A stretch of 55,318 nt of DNA from Aquibacillus rhizosphaerae. Lineage in GTDB: Bacteria; Bacillota; Bacilli; Bacillales; Amphibacillaceae. A model generated the notes under the pieces. That model was given only the letters and a program-made list of their open reading frames with translations, was not told the origin of the DNA and did not search any database. The DNA lies in the NCBI RefSeq assembly GCF_030282825.1, contig NZ_JASTZU010000060.1:1-55318 (forward strand), in the 5' to 3' direction. The position numbers and the translations under genes are program-made. Positions 1 through 8,328 of this stretch are shown here, one piece after another (the first letter of the stretch is position 1; each line of letters opens with the position of its first letter).

Positions 1-867
1 TTCAATTGGTTGAACAATTCAAGGGGAAGTACACAATCACTTCTATTTTGTCTGCCCTAGAAGTGCCACGTTCTACATTCTATCGTTGGATGAATAGTGG
101 AATCACCTATCGGAATCCACATGAAGATATCATTATAGAACTATGCAAAAAATACAAATATCGTTGTGGTCACCGTAAGATTAAAAAGTTGTTGAAGCGT
201 GATCATAATATTGAATTACACCGAAATACAGTACAGAAAATCATGCAAAAACACAATGTACAGTGTAGAGTGAAACCAAAGCGAAGATGGAAATCACAAG
301 GGGAATCAGAAGTAATTGCACCGAATATTCTACAACGTGACTTTACTGCTTCTAAACCAAATGAGAAATGGGTAACGGATATTACGTATATTCAATATGG
401 GAGCGAAACCTTATATCTTTCATCCATTATGGACTTGTATAGTAATGAAATCATTGCATATAAGCTGTATAACCATCAACAGACGCCGCTGGTGATTGAT
501 ACACTCGAAGAGGCATTAATCAATCGTCATAATCCAGAAGGTGTCATTCTTCATTCAGACCAGGGGAGTGTTTATACATCGTATGCCTATCAGAATAACG
601 CGAAGAAAAACCATTTTGTCAGCAGTATGTCAAGACGAGGAAATTGTTGGGATAATGCCGTAATTGAATCCTTTCATTCTAGTTTAAAGTCAGAGGAATT
701 TCAGTATATTAAATTCAATTCTTTATCCAACTTTACTGTTGTTGAGAAAGTGGATGAATACATTAAACATTATAATGAGGAAAGAATTCAAGAAAAATTA
801 GGCTACCTTACGCCAAAAGAATTTGGCGTCGTGGCAGCCTAAAATAGGTGTTTTATATGTGTCTCAT
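1..867 (+). mobile_element. IS3-family insertion sequence, right part
   Basis: This is the element containing the OrfB gene. Its right terminal inverted repeat reads aggtgttttatatgtgtctc at about 845-864. It closely matches the inverted repeat at 53487-53508, which begins the truncated IS3 copy near the right side of the window. The left end lies outside the window, so the target duplication cannot be checked. Confidence 0.8.
6..842 (+). CDS. IS3-family (IS150-like) transposase OrfB, left part cut by window
   Basis: This is the catalytic DDE integrase of an IS3-family element. It has an N-terminal HTH_21-like region (residues about 10-90) and then the rve fold. The DDE residues are visible as D in WVTDITYI (about 123), D in HSDQGSVYT (about 184) and E in NAVIESFHSSLKSEEF (about 220). 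The frame is open to the left edge, and the first codon is only an internal TTG. OrfB is normally made by -1 frameshifting from an upstream OrfA that lies outside the window, so the true start is not seen. The right end inverted repeat follows at about 845-866. A truncated relative lies at 53.1 kb and shares the same bases at the orfA/orfB junction. Confidence 0.93.
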   Translation: MVEQFKGKYTITSILSALEVPRSTFYRWMNSGITYRNPHEDIIIELCKKYKYRCGHRKIKKLLKRDHNIELHRNTVQKIMQKHNVQCRVKPKRRWKSQGESEVIAPNILQRDFTASKPNEKWVTDITYIQYGSETLYLSSIMDLYSNEIIAYKLYNHQQTPLVIDTLEEALINRHNPEGVILHSDQGSVYTSYAYQNNAKKNHFVSSMSRRGNCWDNAVIESFHSSLKSEEFQYIKFNSLSNFTVVEKVDEYIKHYNEERIQEKLGYLTPKEFGVVAA

Positions 868-894
868 ATCGCTATGTCAGTTCATTTAACAACT

Positions 895-1494
895 TTATTT
901 CTTTATACTACCAGCTATAAATAAAGACGCATCTTGTTTCATAAAAATTCGTTTACCATGATAGAATGTCTTGATTTTAGTTGACTTAAACCCGACTTGT
1001 GTTAATCTCTCTGTTAGTTCATTCTGCGAAAAACCATTATGAACTTTTGGATGATTTATTTGCTCATTTTTGTCAAAATCCACAATGATTAACTTCCCAC
1101 CATCATTCAATACCTTGTACAACGCTTTCAGGATTTTATTCGTATCCGGGATATGAAGAAGAACGAGTGAAATGACGATGATATCCACCTTAAAACCTGG
1201 TGTTTCTTGTGTAAAATCTGATTGAAGTACTGTTGAGTGGGTTATTCCATTTCGAGTAATTTTCGTTTTCGCAACCTCTACCATTTGTTCGGAGGAATCC
1301 ACCAATATAAGGGATTCGACTAGGTCTGTTAATTCTAAACTAATTAGGCCGGTACCACTCCCATAGTCAAGTAAAGCCTTTGATTTACTATGTTGTAGCT
1401 CATGTCGCACTTCGTTGACTATTACATGAGCTAACTCCTTTCTTTCCTCTGTATCATATTTTTGGGCAATCTGTTCAAAGACGTTCTCTTCCAT
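895..1494 (-). CDS. Class I SAM-dependent methyltransferase
   Basis: This is a soluble Rossmann-fold methyltransferase of about 199 aa. Motif I (LLDYGSGTGL) is at residues 41-50, the acidic end of strand beta2 (ILVDSS) follows, and a motif IV-like VISLVLLHI is present. This is the methyltransf_11/25 pattern. The substrate cannot be told. An upstream in-frame ATG at 1554 would give 219 aa, but the ATG at 1494 has a good ribosome site (aggagtg, 7 bases upstream), so I prefer it. It is a single gene between the IS3 end and a truncated second methyltransferase. Confidence 0.82.
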   Translation of the reverse strand: MEENVFEQIAQKYDTEERKELAHVIVNEVRHELQHSKSKALLDYGSGTGLISLELTDLVESLILVDSSEQMVEVAKTKITRNGITHSTVLQSDFTQETPGFKVDIIVISLVLLHIPDTNKILKALYKVLNDGGKLIIVDFDKNEQINHPKVHNGFSQNELTERLTQVGFKSTKIKTFYHGKRIFMKQDASLFIAGSIKK

Positions 1495-1692
1495 ATGGCA
1501 CACTCCTATTTCTTCATAAAGATACTTTTTGAGCGGAATAAAAAACACTTTCAATTACAAATATGTTTAAAAATTGGGCAGCAAACTAGCTTGTCAATTT
1601 GATGTATGGTGAAACTCAATTACACACTTTAGAGATATCTAATGTCTTTAATTAACTATTTGTGAGCTGTTTTTCTAAGACTTTTTCATTTA

Positions 1693-1920
1693 TTATTCCA
1701 GCATGGATGTGTCGATATCCAGCGCGTATACATTGCCCTTATTCCTTTTCGCAGCAGGGATGGTAAAATAACTGGTTGCTGTTCCAAAGTCCAATATATT
1801 GTCTGCTTCTTTTACAGGAATCATGTTCAGTAGCTGTTCCGGGGAGAATTCTCTTCTACGTTCGGGAATTTCCAAGTATGATACCTTTCCTTTGTTGTGC
1901 TTGCCATGTGGGTGATGCAT
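1693..1920 (-). pseudogene. Truncated SAM methyltransferase (N-terminal fragment)
   Basis: This 75-aa frame resembles the start of a class I methyltransferase. It has YLEIPERRREFSPEQLL, then a motif I-like strand (NILDFGTATSYFTIPAA) and the beta2 acidic end (VYALDID). It stops right there, where related proteins continue for another 100 or more residues. The second glycine of motif I is also altered (GTATS for the usual GxGxG). I take it as a remnant of a methyltransferase of the kind often found beside stress or metalloid genes. It could still be expressed as a short peptide. The function is unknown. Confidence 0.6.
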
Positions 1921-1955
1921 ATAGATCCTACTTTTATAAGTAGCTGTTTATGTTT

Positions 1956-2861
1956 CTACTGTTTAAATTTTTCTTCTATCAGTGCTGCGTTCACAGCGAT
2001 AGCAGCCATAGAACCTTCCCCCGCTGCAATAATTAATTGGGAGGGGCCGGCAATTCGCGTATCTCCGCAAGCAAACACTCCTTCCATATTCGTGCGTTGC
2101 CAACTGTCCGTTTCAATCCCACCCTGCTCGTTTAATGTATATTCGAGTGAAGAATGAAAGGTAGCTGCCTGTTTCCATTCCGCAGCTATAAACCCTCCTT
2201 CACGGAGAACTGTTGTTTCATCTTCAAACTGAATTTTTTCTAGCATCCCCTCTTCACCAATGAGAGCGGCAATCTTCTTTTCATTAATACTTATGCCTTT
2301 GCTTTTGAGTAATTCATGTTCTTCCAGTGAAAGTACTTTATTTCCATTGGTAAAAATAATTAAATCGTTCGTCCAGTTGGACACGACTTTTGCCATATGA
2401 AATGCTTTCTGATCATCTGCGATCACTGCCAGCGGTCGATCTCTTATTTCCCAGCCATCACAGAAAGGACAGCTGAACAGGCTCTTGCCATAGAACTCTT
2501 TTACCCGCGGGATATCCGGAAGGACCTCCGTAAAGCCGGTTGCGAGGATAATCTTTTTCGCGCTGAATACTTCCCCACTTTCTGTCTCTACTTGGAACAA
2601 TCGGTTTTCTTTATTTATACGATGCACCCGTTGCTTTTCAATGCTCACATCCGGGTACCTGCTTAATTCTTCCTGGGCAACCCTTTTTAATTCCTGTGGA
2701 TTTACACCGTCCCTTGTGATAAATCCGTGGGACTCGGAAGTTACCGAATTTCTCGGTTTGTTGTCATCGAACAGGATTGTTTTACGTCTTGACCTTCCAA
2801 GTACTAAAGCAGCATTCAGTCCAGCCGGTCCTCCGCCAATCACAGCGCAATCTAATATCAT
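1956..2861 (-). CDS. NAD(P)/FAD-dependent oxidoreductase, thioredoxin-reductase-like
   Basis: This is a two-domain pyridine nucleotide-disulfide oxidoreductase of TrxB size (about 301 aa). It has an FAD-binding GGGPAG near the N terminus, a redox-active CPFC dithiol in SCPFCDGWE at about residues 131-138, and the C-terminal FAD motif GVFACGDTR. It probably transfers electrons from NAD(P)H to a small disulfide substrate, but its partner is not seen. The ATG at 2861 has an AAAGGAG site. A GTG nine bases further upstream sits inside that site and is unlikely. The Rrf2 regulator gene ends about 30 bp upstream on the same strand, so the two probably form one redox-responsive operon. Confidence 0.88.
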   Translation of the reverse strand: MILDCAVIGGGPAGLNAALVLGRSRRKTILFDDNKPRNSVTSESHGFITRDGVNPQELKRVAQEELSRYPDVSIEKQRVHRINKENRLFQVETESGEVFSAKKIILATGFTEVLPDIPRVKEFYGKSLFSCPFCDGWEIRDRPLAVIADDQKAFHMAKVVSNWTNDLIIFTNGNKVLSLEEHELLKSKGISINEKKIAALIGEEGMLEKIQFEDETTVLREGGFIAAEWKQAATFHSSLEYTLNEQGGIETDSWQRTNMEGVFACGDTRIAGPSQLIIAAGEGSMAAIAVNAALIEEKFKQ

Positions 2862-2891
2862 CTGGTCCACTCCTTTAAAATGAATTTAACT

Positions 2892-3299
2892 TTATCCTTC
2901 TTTCTGCTTGGATTCTACCTCTTTAGCAATATCGATCAAAAGCCTTGATTCCAGTTCTTTTTTCATATTTTCCTCCGCCTGCTTCATGACGTTCTCAATT
3001 AAGCAGCCTTCATGGTGAATGGAGCAGTCGAATAAGCTAGTATCTCCTTCAGTCGCATGAATAACATCCAAAAAGGATATTTCATGTTTTGTTCTCGATA
3101 TTTTATAACCACCCTTTGCGCCAGGCGTCGAAACAATCAAACCGGCTTTTGTAAGCTTGGTTAATATCTTAGAAAGGTACGTCGGGGAAAGATGCTGCAT
3201 TTCAGCCAGTTCCTGCACTCCCACCGAACTCCCCCCAGGCTGCAACATTAAATGGACCATCGTATGCAGGGCGTAGTTTGTCGCGTTTGAATACCTCAT
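2892..3299 (-). CDS. Rrf2-family transcriptional regulator
   Basis: This 135-aa winged-helix protein has the Rrf2 layout: MRYSNATNYALHTMVHL at the N terminus, the recognition region LAEMQHLSPTYLSKILTKL (about 32-50), and the wing GAKGGYKISR. Only two cysteines occur in the sensor loop (DCSIHHEGC, about residues 91-98). This fits a thiol-based redox sensor such as HypR or YwnA better than the three-cysteine Fe-S proteins IscR and NsrR. The start has a strong AAGGAGG site. The flavoprotein downstream is the likely target, and autoregulation is likely through the inverted repeat just upstream. Confidence 0.88.
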   Translation of the reverse strand: MRYSNATNYALHTMVHLMLQPGGSSVGVQELAEMQHLSPTYLSKILTKLTKAGLIVSTPGAKGGYKISRTKHEISFLDVIHATEGDTSLFDCSIHHEGCLIENVMKQAEENMKKELESRLLIDIAKEVESKQKEG

Positions 3300-3323
3300 A
3301 CATTACCTCCTTATTTATTAAGG

Positions 3324-3345
3324 GATATTAAAGACTCTTAATATC
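3324..3345. promoter_or_regulatory. Candidate Rrf2 operator (inverted repeat)
   Basis: A perfect inverted repeat GATATTAA-N6-TTAATATC lies 25-46 bp upstream of the Rrf2 gene start, where an autoregulatory operator is expected. A second repeat, TTGAC-N9-GTCAA, lies further upstream near 3370-3390. Binding by the Rrf2 protein is inferred. Confidence 0.45.
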
Positions 3346-3515
3346 TGCGATACAAATAACCTTATCACTTGACGTGAAGGAAGTCAACTTGGGAATTTTT
3401 ATACTTCGGATATACTGATTATCACTTTAAGTAATGCCCTAAGTTTTTTTATTGTTTTCAAATTACAAACTGATTATATTATAAATCTAACAAGATCCTC
3501 TTTCTGGAATGATCG

Positions 3516-4532
3516 TTATTTTGAATTCACCGACTTGTTGCTTATTTTATATAGGTCCAATAATCTTTTACTTATATTTACGATGTCCTTTTCTAATGCT
3601 AACTCGTACCCATTGTCCGTTAAATCAGGCACTTCATTCTCTAAGATCTCTATCATTTGTTTTTTAAACGATGGCAATTGTTTTGCTTTATAGACATGGA
3701 CATTTTCCTCCAACCATTGCCCATAAATCGGTATATCACGAACTAAAACAGGTAATTTTGCTGCTAAGGCTTCAAGCAGAACAATCCCTTCTGTTTCTTC
3801 ATGTGTCAAAAAAAGAAATAAGTCACTTCCACAATAAGCATCACGGAGTTCCTCACGGTTTATAAAGCCTGGGAAGTGAAGGTTAGGAATATCCTCCTGC
3901 TGCATTGCTCGTTTAATTTTTACCGGGACAAGGTTCATACTTGTATGTCCAAACCAATAAAATTGATAGTCTGGCAACTGTTTCGCTAAAAGAATAAAAT
4001 CATCAATCCCTTTTCGTTCCATAAAATGACCAACAGATATGACTACTTTTTTGTGATTATTTATGCGGTATTTTTTTCGGAATCTGTCTCTCGCTTCCAC
4101 ACTTCTATGAAAGAACTGTGTATCTATACCATTGGACAAGCTGTACACAGGGCGTCGCAAGCCATATGTATCTAAAATAGACTTCGAGTATTCTGTTGGC
4201 GTTATAATAATATCTCCCTTGTTGTAGCAATAAGAGATCCACTTTTTGAAAAATGGTGCGATGATATTGGATCCAATAAAGGAATTGCGGAAATCTTCCA
4301 TTGTCGAATGTGCATAATAGACAATTTTCTTTCCTTTTCTTTTAGCCAGCCAGCTCATGAAAAGGGAATTCAGAAAAATAGTATTTAAGTGAACGATATC
4401 AAACTCCTCTTTATGATTCGTTGTGTGAGCAATATTTAAATGTTCCAATGACTTCCTTTGATGACGGATTGCTTGCCCAATACCACTTTTATTTATTAGA
4501 TTTAATGATCCCTCGTATAGCAATACTTTCAC
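3516..4532 (-). CDS. Glycosyltransferase family 4, LafB/CpoA-like (glycolipid galactosyl/glucosyltransferase)
   Basis: This is a GT-B retaining glycosyltransferase. The N terminus (KVLLYEG, then KSGIGQAIRHQ and FDIVHLNT) and HSTMEDFRNSFIGSN match the CpoA/LafB type that adds the second sugar to glucosyl-diacylglycerol. The C-terminal half has VISVGHFMERKGI and the donor-site motif EETEGIVLLEAL. The start is taken as GTG at 4532 because AGGAGG lies 7 bases upstream; the ATG at 4550 has no site. It is the last gene of a three-gene operon with a TVP38 protein and a LafA-like transferase. The likely product is the diglycosyl-diacylglycerol anchor of lipoteichoic acid, which is inferred from family and context. 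Confidence 0.85.
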   Translation of the reverse strand: MKVLLYEGSLNLINKSGIGQAIRHQRKSLEHLNIAHTTNHKEEFDIVHLNTIFLNSLFMSWLAKRKGKKIVYYAHSTMEDFRNSFIGSNIIAPFFKKWISYCYNKGDIIITPTEYSKSILDTYGLRRPVYSLSNGIDTQFFHRSVEARDRFRKKYRINNHKKVVISVGHFMERKGIDDFILLAKQLPDYQFYWFGHTSMNLVPVKIKRAMQQEDIPNLHFPGFINREELRDAYCGSDLFLFLTHEETEGIVLLEALAAKLPVLVRDIPIYGQWLEENVHVYKAKQLPSFKKQMIEILENEVPDLTDNGYELALEKDIVNISKRLLDLYKISNKSVNSK

Positions 4533-4724
4533 ATTCTTTCCTCCTATCATGTAAATAGACTCACGGCATCCGCCGTTAGAAAGTTTTATTAGACGTGGCC
4601 TTTTTTAAAAACTCTATAAAAACGGCAAAGGTCTGACTTTTTTAATGGTAATTCAAAGTAATACGTTGACAATTAGGAAGATTTCACTTTAGATATGCGA
4701 AGAGTCTATGTAAAACAATCTAAT

Positions 4725-5330
4725 TTAAGAAAAAATAGACACCACATGACGGAAGATCCACTCTAGCCCAAAACTGTAAAGGACAATTGGCAATGGCTTA
4801 CCAATTAAAATGATAGTGGTATATTTCCTTAACGACATCTTCGTTGTTCCAGCTAAATAACATAGAAAATCATCTGGCGCGACCGGAGAAAATATCATGA
4901 AAGTAAAAAAAAGCCCAAATCTCCGATGATTGACCCAGCCGTGATATTTCTTACGTAATTTTGGATTGAACAAGAAATGTATAACCGTGTCGCCATACTT
5001 ATTTGCAATTAAAAAGACAGCGACTGAACCTAAGCAAATTCCGATATAATTATAAATAATACCCATCACAGGTCCGAAAATTAATACACCACCAAGCAAG
5101 CTGATACCTCCAGGTAAGATGGGGATAATCACTTGCACAGCTTGCAGGGCAACAAACAATACAGGTGCCCATATTCCAAATTGGCCAAGAAAGTCTTCTA
5201 AAGCTTCTTTTGAATAAAAAAGTTCACTTTTAATTCCATAAATGAAAAAGAGAATACAACCAATTAAACCAATGGTTGTAAGGATGTTCCATATTATTGT
5301 TAATTGCTTTTGTTTATTTAAGGTGGTCAT
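4725..5330 (-). CDS. TVP38/TMEM64 (DedA-like) membrane protein
   Basis: This polytopic membrane protein of about 201 aa carries the SNARE-associated/VTT core. Hydrophobic segments lie near residues 14-34 and 52-110, re-entrant-type PILPGGISLLGGVLIFGP is followed by a glycine-rich helix, and MIFSPVAPDDFLCYLAG is the family's second signature. The ATG at 5330 overlaps the stop of the upstream glycosyltransferase (ATGA), which implies translational coupling. A TTG 12 bases upstream is an alternative start. Members of this superfamily move lipids across the membrane. Lying between two glycolipid glycosyltransferases, it may handle the lipid substrate or product, which is inferred. Confidence 0.88.
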   Translation of the reverse strand: MTTLNKQKQLTIIWNILTTIGLIGCILFFIYGIKSELFYSKEALEDFLGQFGIWAPVLFVALQAVQVIIPILPGGISLLGGVLIFGPVMGIIYNYIGICLGSVAVFLIANKYGDTVIHFLFNPKLRKKYHGWVNHRRFGLFFTFMIFSPVAPDDFLCYLAGTTKMSLRKYTTIILIGKPLPIVLYSFGLEWIFRHVVSIFS

Positions 5331-6511
5331 TGGTTTAAACAATCACGATTCTCGTTTTGCTGATATAAAACTATCGCATCATCATAGACATGTTCTAAGT
5401 TTTTGGCAAAAACAGTGGAAGAATAGTAATCATAGGCCTTCTTTATCGCATGGAAAGATAAGTGTTTATATTCATTTTGATCCAAAAGCATTTTCTCCAG
5501 GTAACGTTCAAATTCATCAAAGGTTTCGAAGAGCCAACCATTTGACCCGTTTTCTACAACATTTGTTAAGCATGGATCCTTCCGGCATAATGCAGGCAAT
5601 CCACTTGCTAATGCTTCAATGTATGTTAATCCTTGTGTTTCACTATTGGAGGCACTAACAAATATATCTGCTGATTGATAATAAGGTGGGAGCTCCTGTG
5701 GTGGTACCATCCCCGTAAAGATAACTTTATCTTCTATGTTCAGTTTTCTTGCATATTCCTCAAGATACTGTCGATGTGGCCCATCACCAACAATAAGTAA
5801 GGAAATATTTTCAAGTGTGACGCGAGAGAAGTTGGATAACACTTCTTCCAGTTTCTTTTCTTTTGCTAAGCGGCCAACAAATATTAATAAATGGTCCTCT
5901 ACCGGTATATTTAATTGGTTGCGCAGGTTATTTCTTACTTGTATCGAATTGCTTGGTTTGTAGCTTGATAAGTCAATTCCCGTTGGTATTACTTTAATTG
6001 GTTGCTTCACACCATAGCCCTGTAACAACGTACTGACCTTTTCAGTTGGTGCAATCACATTGGTAGCGTGTTTAAGAACTTTCTTTGAAAAAAAGGCTAC
6101 AGCCGCTTTTCCCCACTTCTGATTGGGGGAAAAATAATGTGTATAATCTTCGTAAACAGTATGATACGTATGAATAATAGGAATCCGAAGAGTCTTTGCT
6201 AAATGTTTTGCTAAACGGAAGGTACTAAACTCACATTGCGAATGGATGATATCTGGACACCATTCCATTAGTTCTTTTAGGTATTTACAATTTTTCAAAA
6301 TCGTTACACGTGCGCCCGGATATATTTTTCCGACACCTAAGGAACCAATATAGGTGACTTCATTAGTAACGTATGATTTTATTTCATTTGATAAGGTGAG
6401 AACACGGACTTCATGACCTGATTTTTGTAACTCTTTCTTCAAATTTACAATAGAAGTGACTACTCCATTAATGACAGGAGAATACAATTCTGTTGTAATT
6501 AAGATTTTCAT
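5327..6511 (-). CDS. Glycosyltransferase family 4, LafA-like (diacylglycerol glucosyltransferase)
   Basis: This is a 394-aa GT-B enzyme. It has the N-terminal NGVVTSIVNLKKELQKSGHEV typical of 1,2-diacylglycerol 3-glucosyltransferases, an acceptor-domain HTYHTVYEDYTHYF, then LIFVGRLAKEKKLE and the donor motif SETQGLTYIEALASGLP. It probably adds the first glucose to diacylglycerol at the inner membrane face, as LafA and its streptococcal and enterococcal relatives do. It is the first gene of the operon (GGAGG, 8 bases before ATG), and the TVP38 and LafB-like genes follow. The exact sugar cannot be proven from sequence. Confidence 0.87.
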   Translation of the reverse strand: MKILITTELYSPVINGVVTSIVNLKKELQKSGHEVRVLTLSNEIKSYVTNEVTYIGSLGVGKIYPGARVTILKNCKYLKELMEWCPDIIHSQCEFSTFRLAKHLAKTLRIPIIHTYHTVYEDYTHYFSPNQKWGKAAVAFFSKKVLKHATNVIAPTEKVSTLLQGYGVKQPIKVIPTGIDLSSYKPSNSIQVRNNLRNQLNIPVEDHLLIFVGRLAKEKKLEEVLSNFSRVTLENISLLIVGDGPHRQYLEEYARKLNIEDKVIFTGMVPPQELPPYYQSADIFVSASNSETQGLTYIEALASGLPALCRKDPCLTNVVENGSNGWLFETFDEFERYLEKMLLDQNEYKHLSFHAIKKAYDYYSSTVFAKNLEHVYDDAIVLYQQNENRDCLNQ

Positions 6512-6626
6512 ATGTAATCCTCCAGTTTTAACTATATAACTGCCCTTTTATAGTATAATTTACAATTTTTAACTTTGTGCTAAGAAAGTATAAAAAATTG
6601 TAAAGATTCAGTAAAATATAAACAAA

Positions 6627-6674
6627 GGTCAGACCCTCCTCATGAACACTTGTCCATTTGAAGGATCTGACCCC
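6627..6674. repeat. Dispersed hairpin repeat, copy 1
   Basis: GGTCAGA and TCTGACC pair around a conserved centre (tgaacacttgtccattt). Copies with the same centre but a different stem lie at 8009-8048 and 42631-42670. The stems differ in sequence while pairing is kept, as expected for a structured dispersed element. Its function is unknown; it may act as a weak terminator or mRNA stabiliser. Confidence 0.6.
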
Positions 6675-6736
6675 AGTTACAATTCAGCTACAAATCGAAT
6701 AAAGAACGGTTGACCAAATGAAGTTTCGTTTAACAA

Positions 6737-6773
6737 AAGAAGTAACCGTTACCTAGGAGGACGGTTACTTCTT
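6737..6773 (-). terminator. Strong hairpin terminator, possibly bidirectional
   Basis: A perfect 13-bp stem (AAGAAGTAACCGT with ACGGTTACTTCTT) has an 11-base loop. On the minus strand it is followed by TTTTGTT. It lies downstream of the Sel1-repeat gene and so probably ends that transcript before the glycolipid operon. Confidence 0.7.
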
Positions 6774-6911
6774 ATTGTTTAGATATACGACAATGATTAC
6801 AACAAATCTCTTTAAAAGTAGACAACAAAATAGTTCCTGTCACCCTTTATTTTTGGCTTGGCATGCCTAAGACCATTCGTTGTATCAAGCACGAAAATAA
6901 ATGCGATACAT

Positions 6912-7907
6912 TTAAAACTCTTTCAACCTCTGCTTTGCCTGAACATCACCTTTTAAAGCAGCTTTTTGATACCAATATTTAGCTTTTTTCATATTAACTT
7001 GGGTTCCAATTCCATTCTCATGACAAACACCAAGATTAAAGTCCCCATAAGGGTCATCCCTATCAGCAGCCATTTGATACCACGATATCGCTTCATCCCC
7101 ACGACCATTTTCCACTGCTTCATGTCCGAGGCGATTTGCTGCAAACACATCACCAAAAAGTGCTGATTCCGTAAACCGTCGTTTGGATTCTTCCATGTTT
7201 ACTTCTGTTCCAACACCCTTTTCATACATATAGCCAAGTGTGTACATTGCTTCTGGTACACCTTTATCGGCTGCTTCCTTGAAAAGTTCTAGCGCTCTTT
7301 TTTCATTCTTCTCCACATACTCCCCGCGTAAATACATATCCGCATAATTGTTTAAAGCATCCCCATGACCTTTTTCCGCAGCTTCTTTAAAATAAAAATA
7401 AGCTTTTTCCCAATCATGGTCCACAACTTTTCCAACAAAATACGCATTCCCTAGAAAGTAGAGGGCATCCACACTACCGGTATCGCCTGCTACTTTGAAC
7501 CAGTCAAAGGCCCATTCATCACGTTGAATAGATGTATAAAAATGACCAAGTTGGAGTTGGGCTTCTACGTTACCTTCAAAGGCTTTTACGTACAGAGATA
7601 TAACGTTCTCTTCTTCCTTTTCATCGATATAGATGGACACTGGATCACTTGTGGGGTTCATCATTTCAGATAATATGATGTCCAAATCACGTATTAAAAT
7701 AAATTTGCATTCCTCCTGAAAGGTAGTTACACGCTCTAACTGCGTATACAAGATACGAATATCATCAGAAAGATTACTTTTTAAAGAAACACATTCTTTT
7801 AAAATCAAAGATAGTTCTTTAAGGAAATGATCACTTGCGGTTAGGTTTGCTAGTAGTTTATCAACTACCGCATAATCTTTTTCACTTAATGTTTGTTGCA
7901 AATTCAC
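6912..7907 (-). CDS. Sel1-repeat (TPR-like) protein
   Basis: This is a 331-aa soluble protein. The N-terminal third (1-110) is unrecognised and mostly helical. From about residue 120 there are five to six Sel1-like repeats of about 36 residues, recognisable by A.LQLGHFY, DALYFLGNAYFVGK, DALNNYADMY..G, EAMYTLGYMYEKGVGTEVN and GDFNLGVCHENGIGTQVN, each followed by a W/F-Y-KAA motif. Sel1 repeats form alpha-solenoids that scaffold protein complexes, so no enzyme activity is expected. The start is a GTG with an AAAGGTG site. The gene stands alone, and a dispersed hairpin lies upstream. Its partner proteins are unknown. Confidence 0.85.
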   Translation of the reverse strand: MNLQQTLSEKDYAVVDKLLANLTASDHFLKELSLILKECVSLKSNLSDDIRILYTQLERVTTFQEECKFILIRDLDIILSEMMNPTSDPVSIYIDEKEEENVISLYVKAFEGNVEAQLQLGHFYTSIQRDEWAFDWFKVAGDTGSVDALYFLGNAYFVGKVVDHDWEKAYFYFKEAAEKGHGDALNNYADMYLRGEYVEKNEKRALELFKEAADKGVPEAMYTLGYMYEKGVGTEVNMEESKRRFTESALFGDVFAANRLGHEAVENGRGDEAISWYQMAADRDDPYGDFNLGVCHENGIGTQVNMKKAKYWYQKAALKGDVQAKQRLKEF

Positions 7908-8328
7908 TTGAAAGACACCTTTCTATTTTCCAATATACTTAAAGTATCTCATAATGCATTATAACTTGGAAGCATGTGACTGATCCTGCTTCCTTTCCAC
8001 CATAAAAACAGCCCCTCCTTGTGAACACTTGTCCATGTGAAGGGGCTGATTCCTAAACTCTTTAATAAGAATGACGGCCGTTTGCTCAAATTCTTACATT
8101 TATTCTTCTTTAATTGGAGCTATCATATCGCACTGAAGAATTAGGCTTATGATCATTAGCAATGTGACCGAATGTAGAATTTCTTTATCTGTTGAACAGT
8201 ATCCTTGTGCTGTGCAACAAGAACTTTTGTTAGTTGCTTTTTTTCAATATAACACCTGCTAAAGAATATATTAACAGTAAATAGGCCATTATACTGGTAA
8301 AAGGTATTTTTCGAGGAGATATTTCAGA
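7908..8328. other. Intergenic region with dispersed hairpin
   Basis: No open frame with a ribosome site is seen. The stretch contains hairpin repeat copy 2 (8009-8048). The final 60 bases (GAGGAG about 12 bases before the ATG) belong to the leader of the membrane protein at 8329. Confidence 0.5.
8009..8048. repeat. Dispersed hairpin repeat, copy 2
   Basis: CAGCCCCT and AGGGGCTG pair around the centre ttgtgaacacttgtccatgt. It is related to copy 1 at 6627 and copy 3 at 42631 by that shared centre. Confidence 0.6.

Larger units (their letters stand above)
6512..6911. other. Intergenic region with promoter, hairpin repeat and terminator
   Basis: No gene is seen here. Near 6550-6565 the minus strand has a -10-like TATACT that probably belongs to the lafA-like operon. 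The stretch also holds a dispersed hairpin repeat (6627-6674) and a strong bidirectional hairpin (6737-6773), both listed separately. Confidence 0.6.

Noticed and set aside
1897-2883. Three plus-strand open frames opposite the thioredoxin-reductase-like gene
   Set aside because: They have no ribosome site and no recognisable motif. They lie wholly on the complement of a clear flavoprotein gene.
6627-6773. CRISPR-like repeats
   Set aside because: The hairpin copies are far apart and single, with no regular spacing or spacers and no cas genes nearby.
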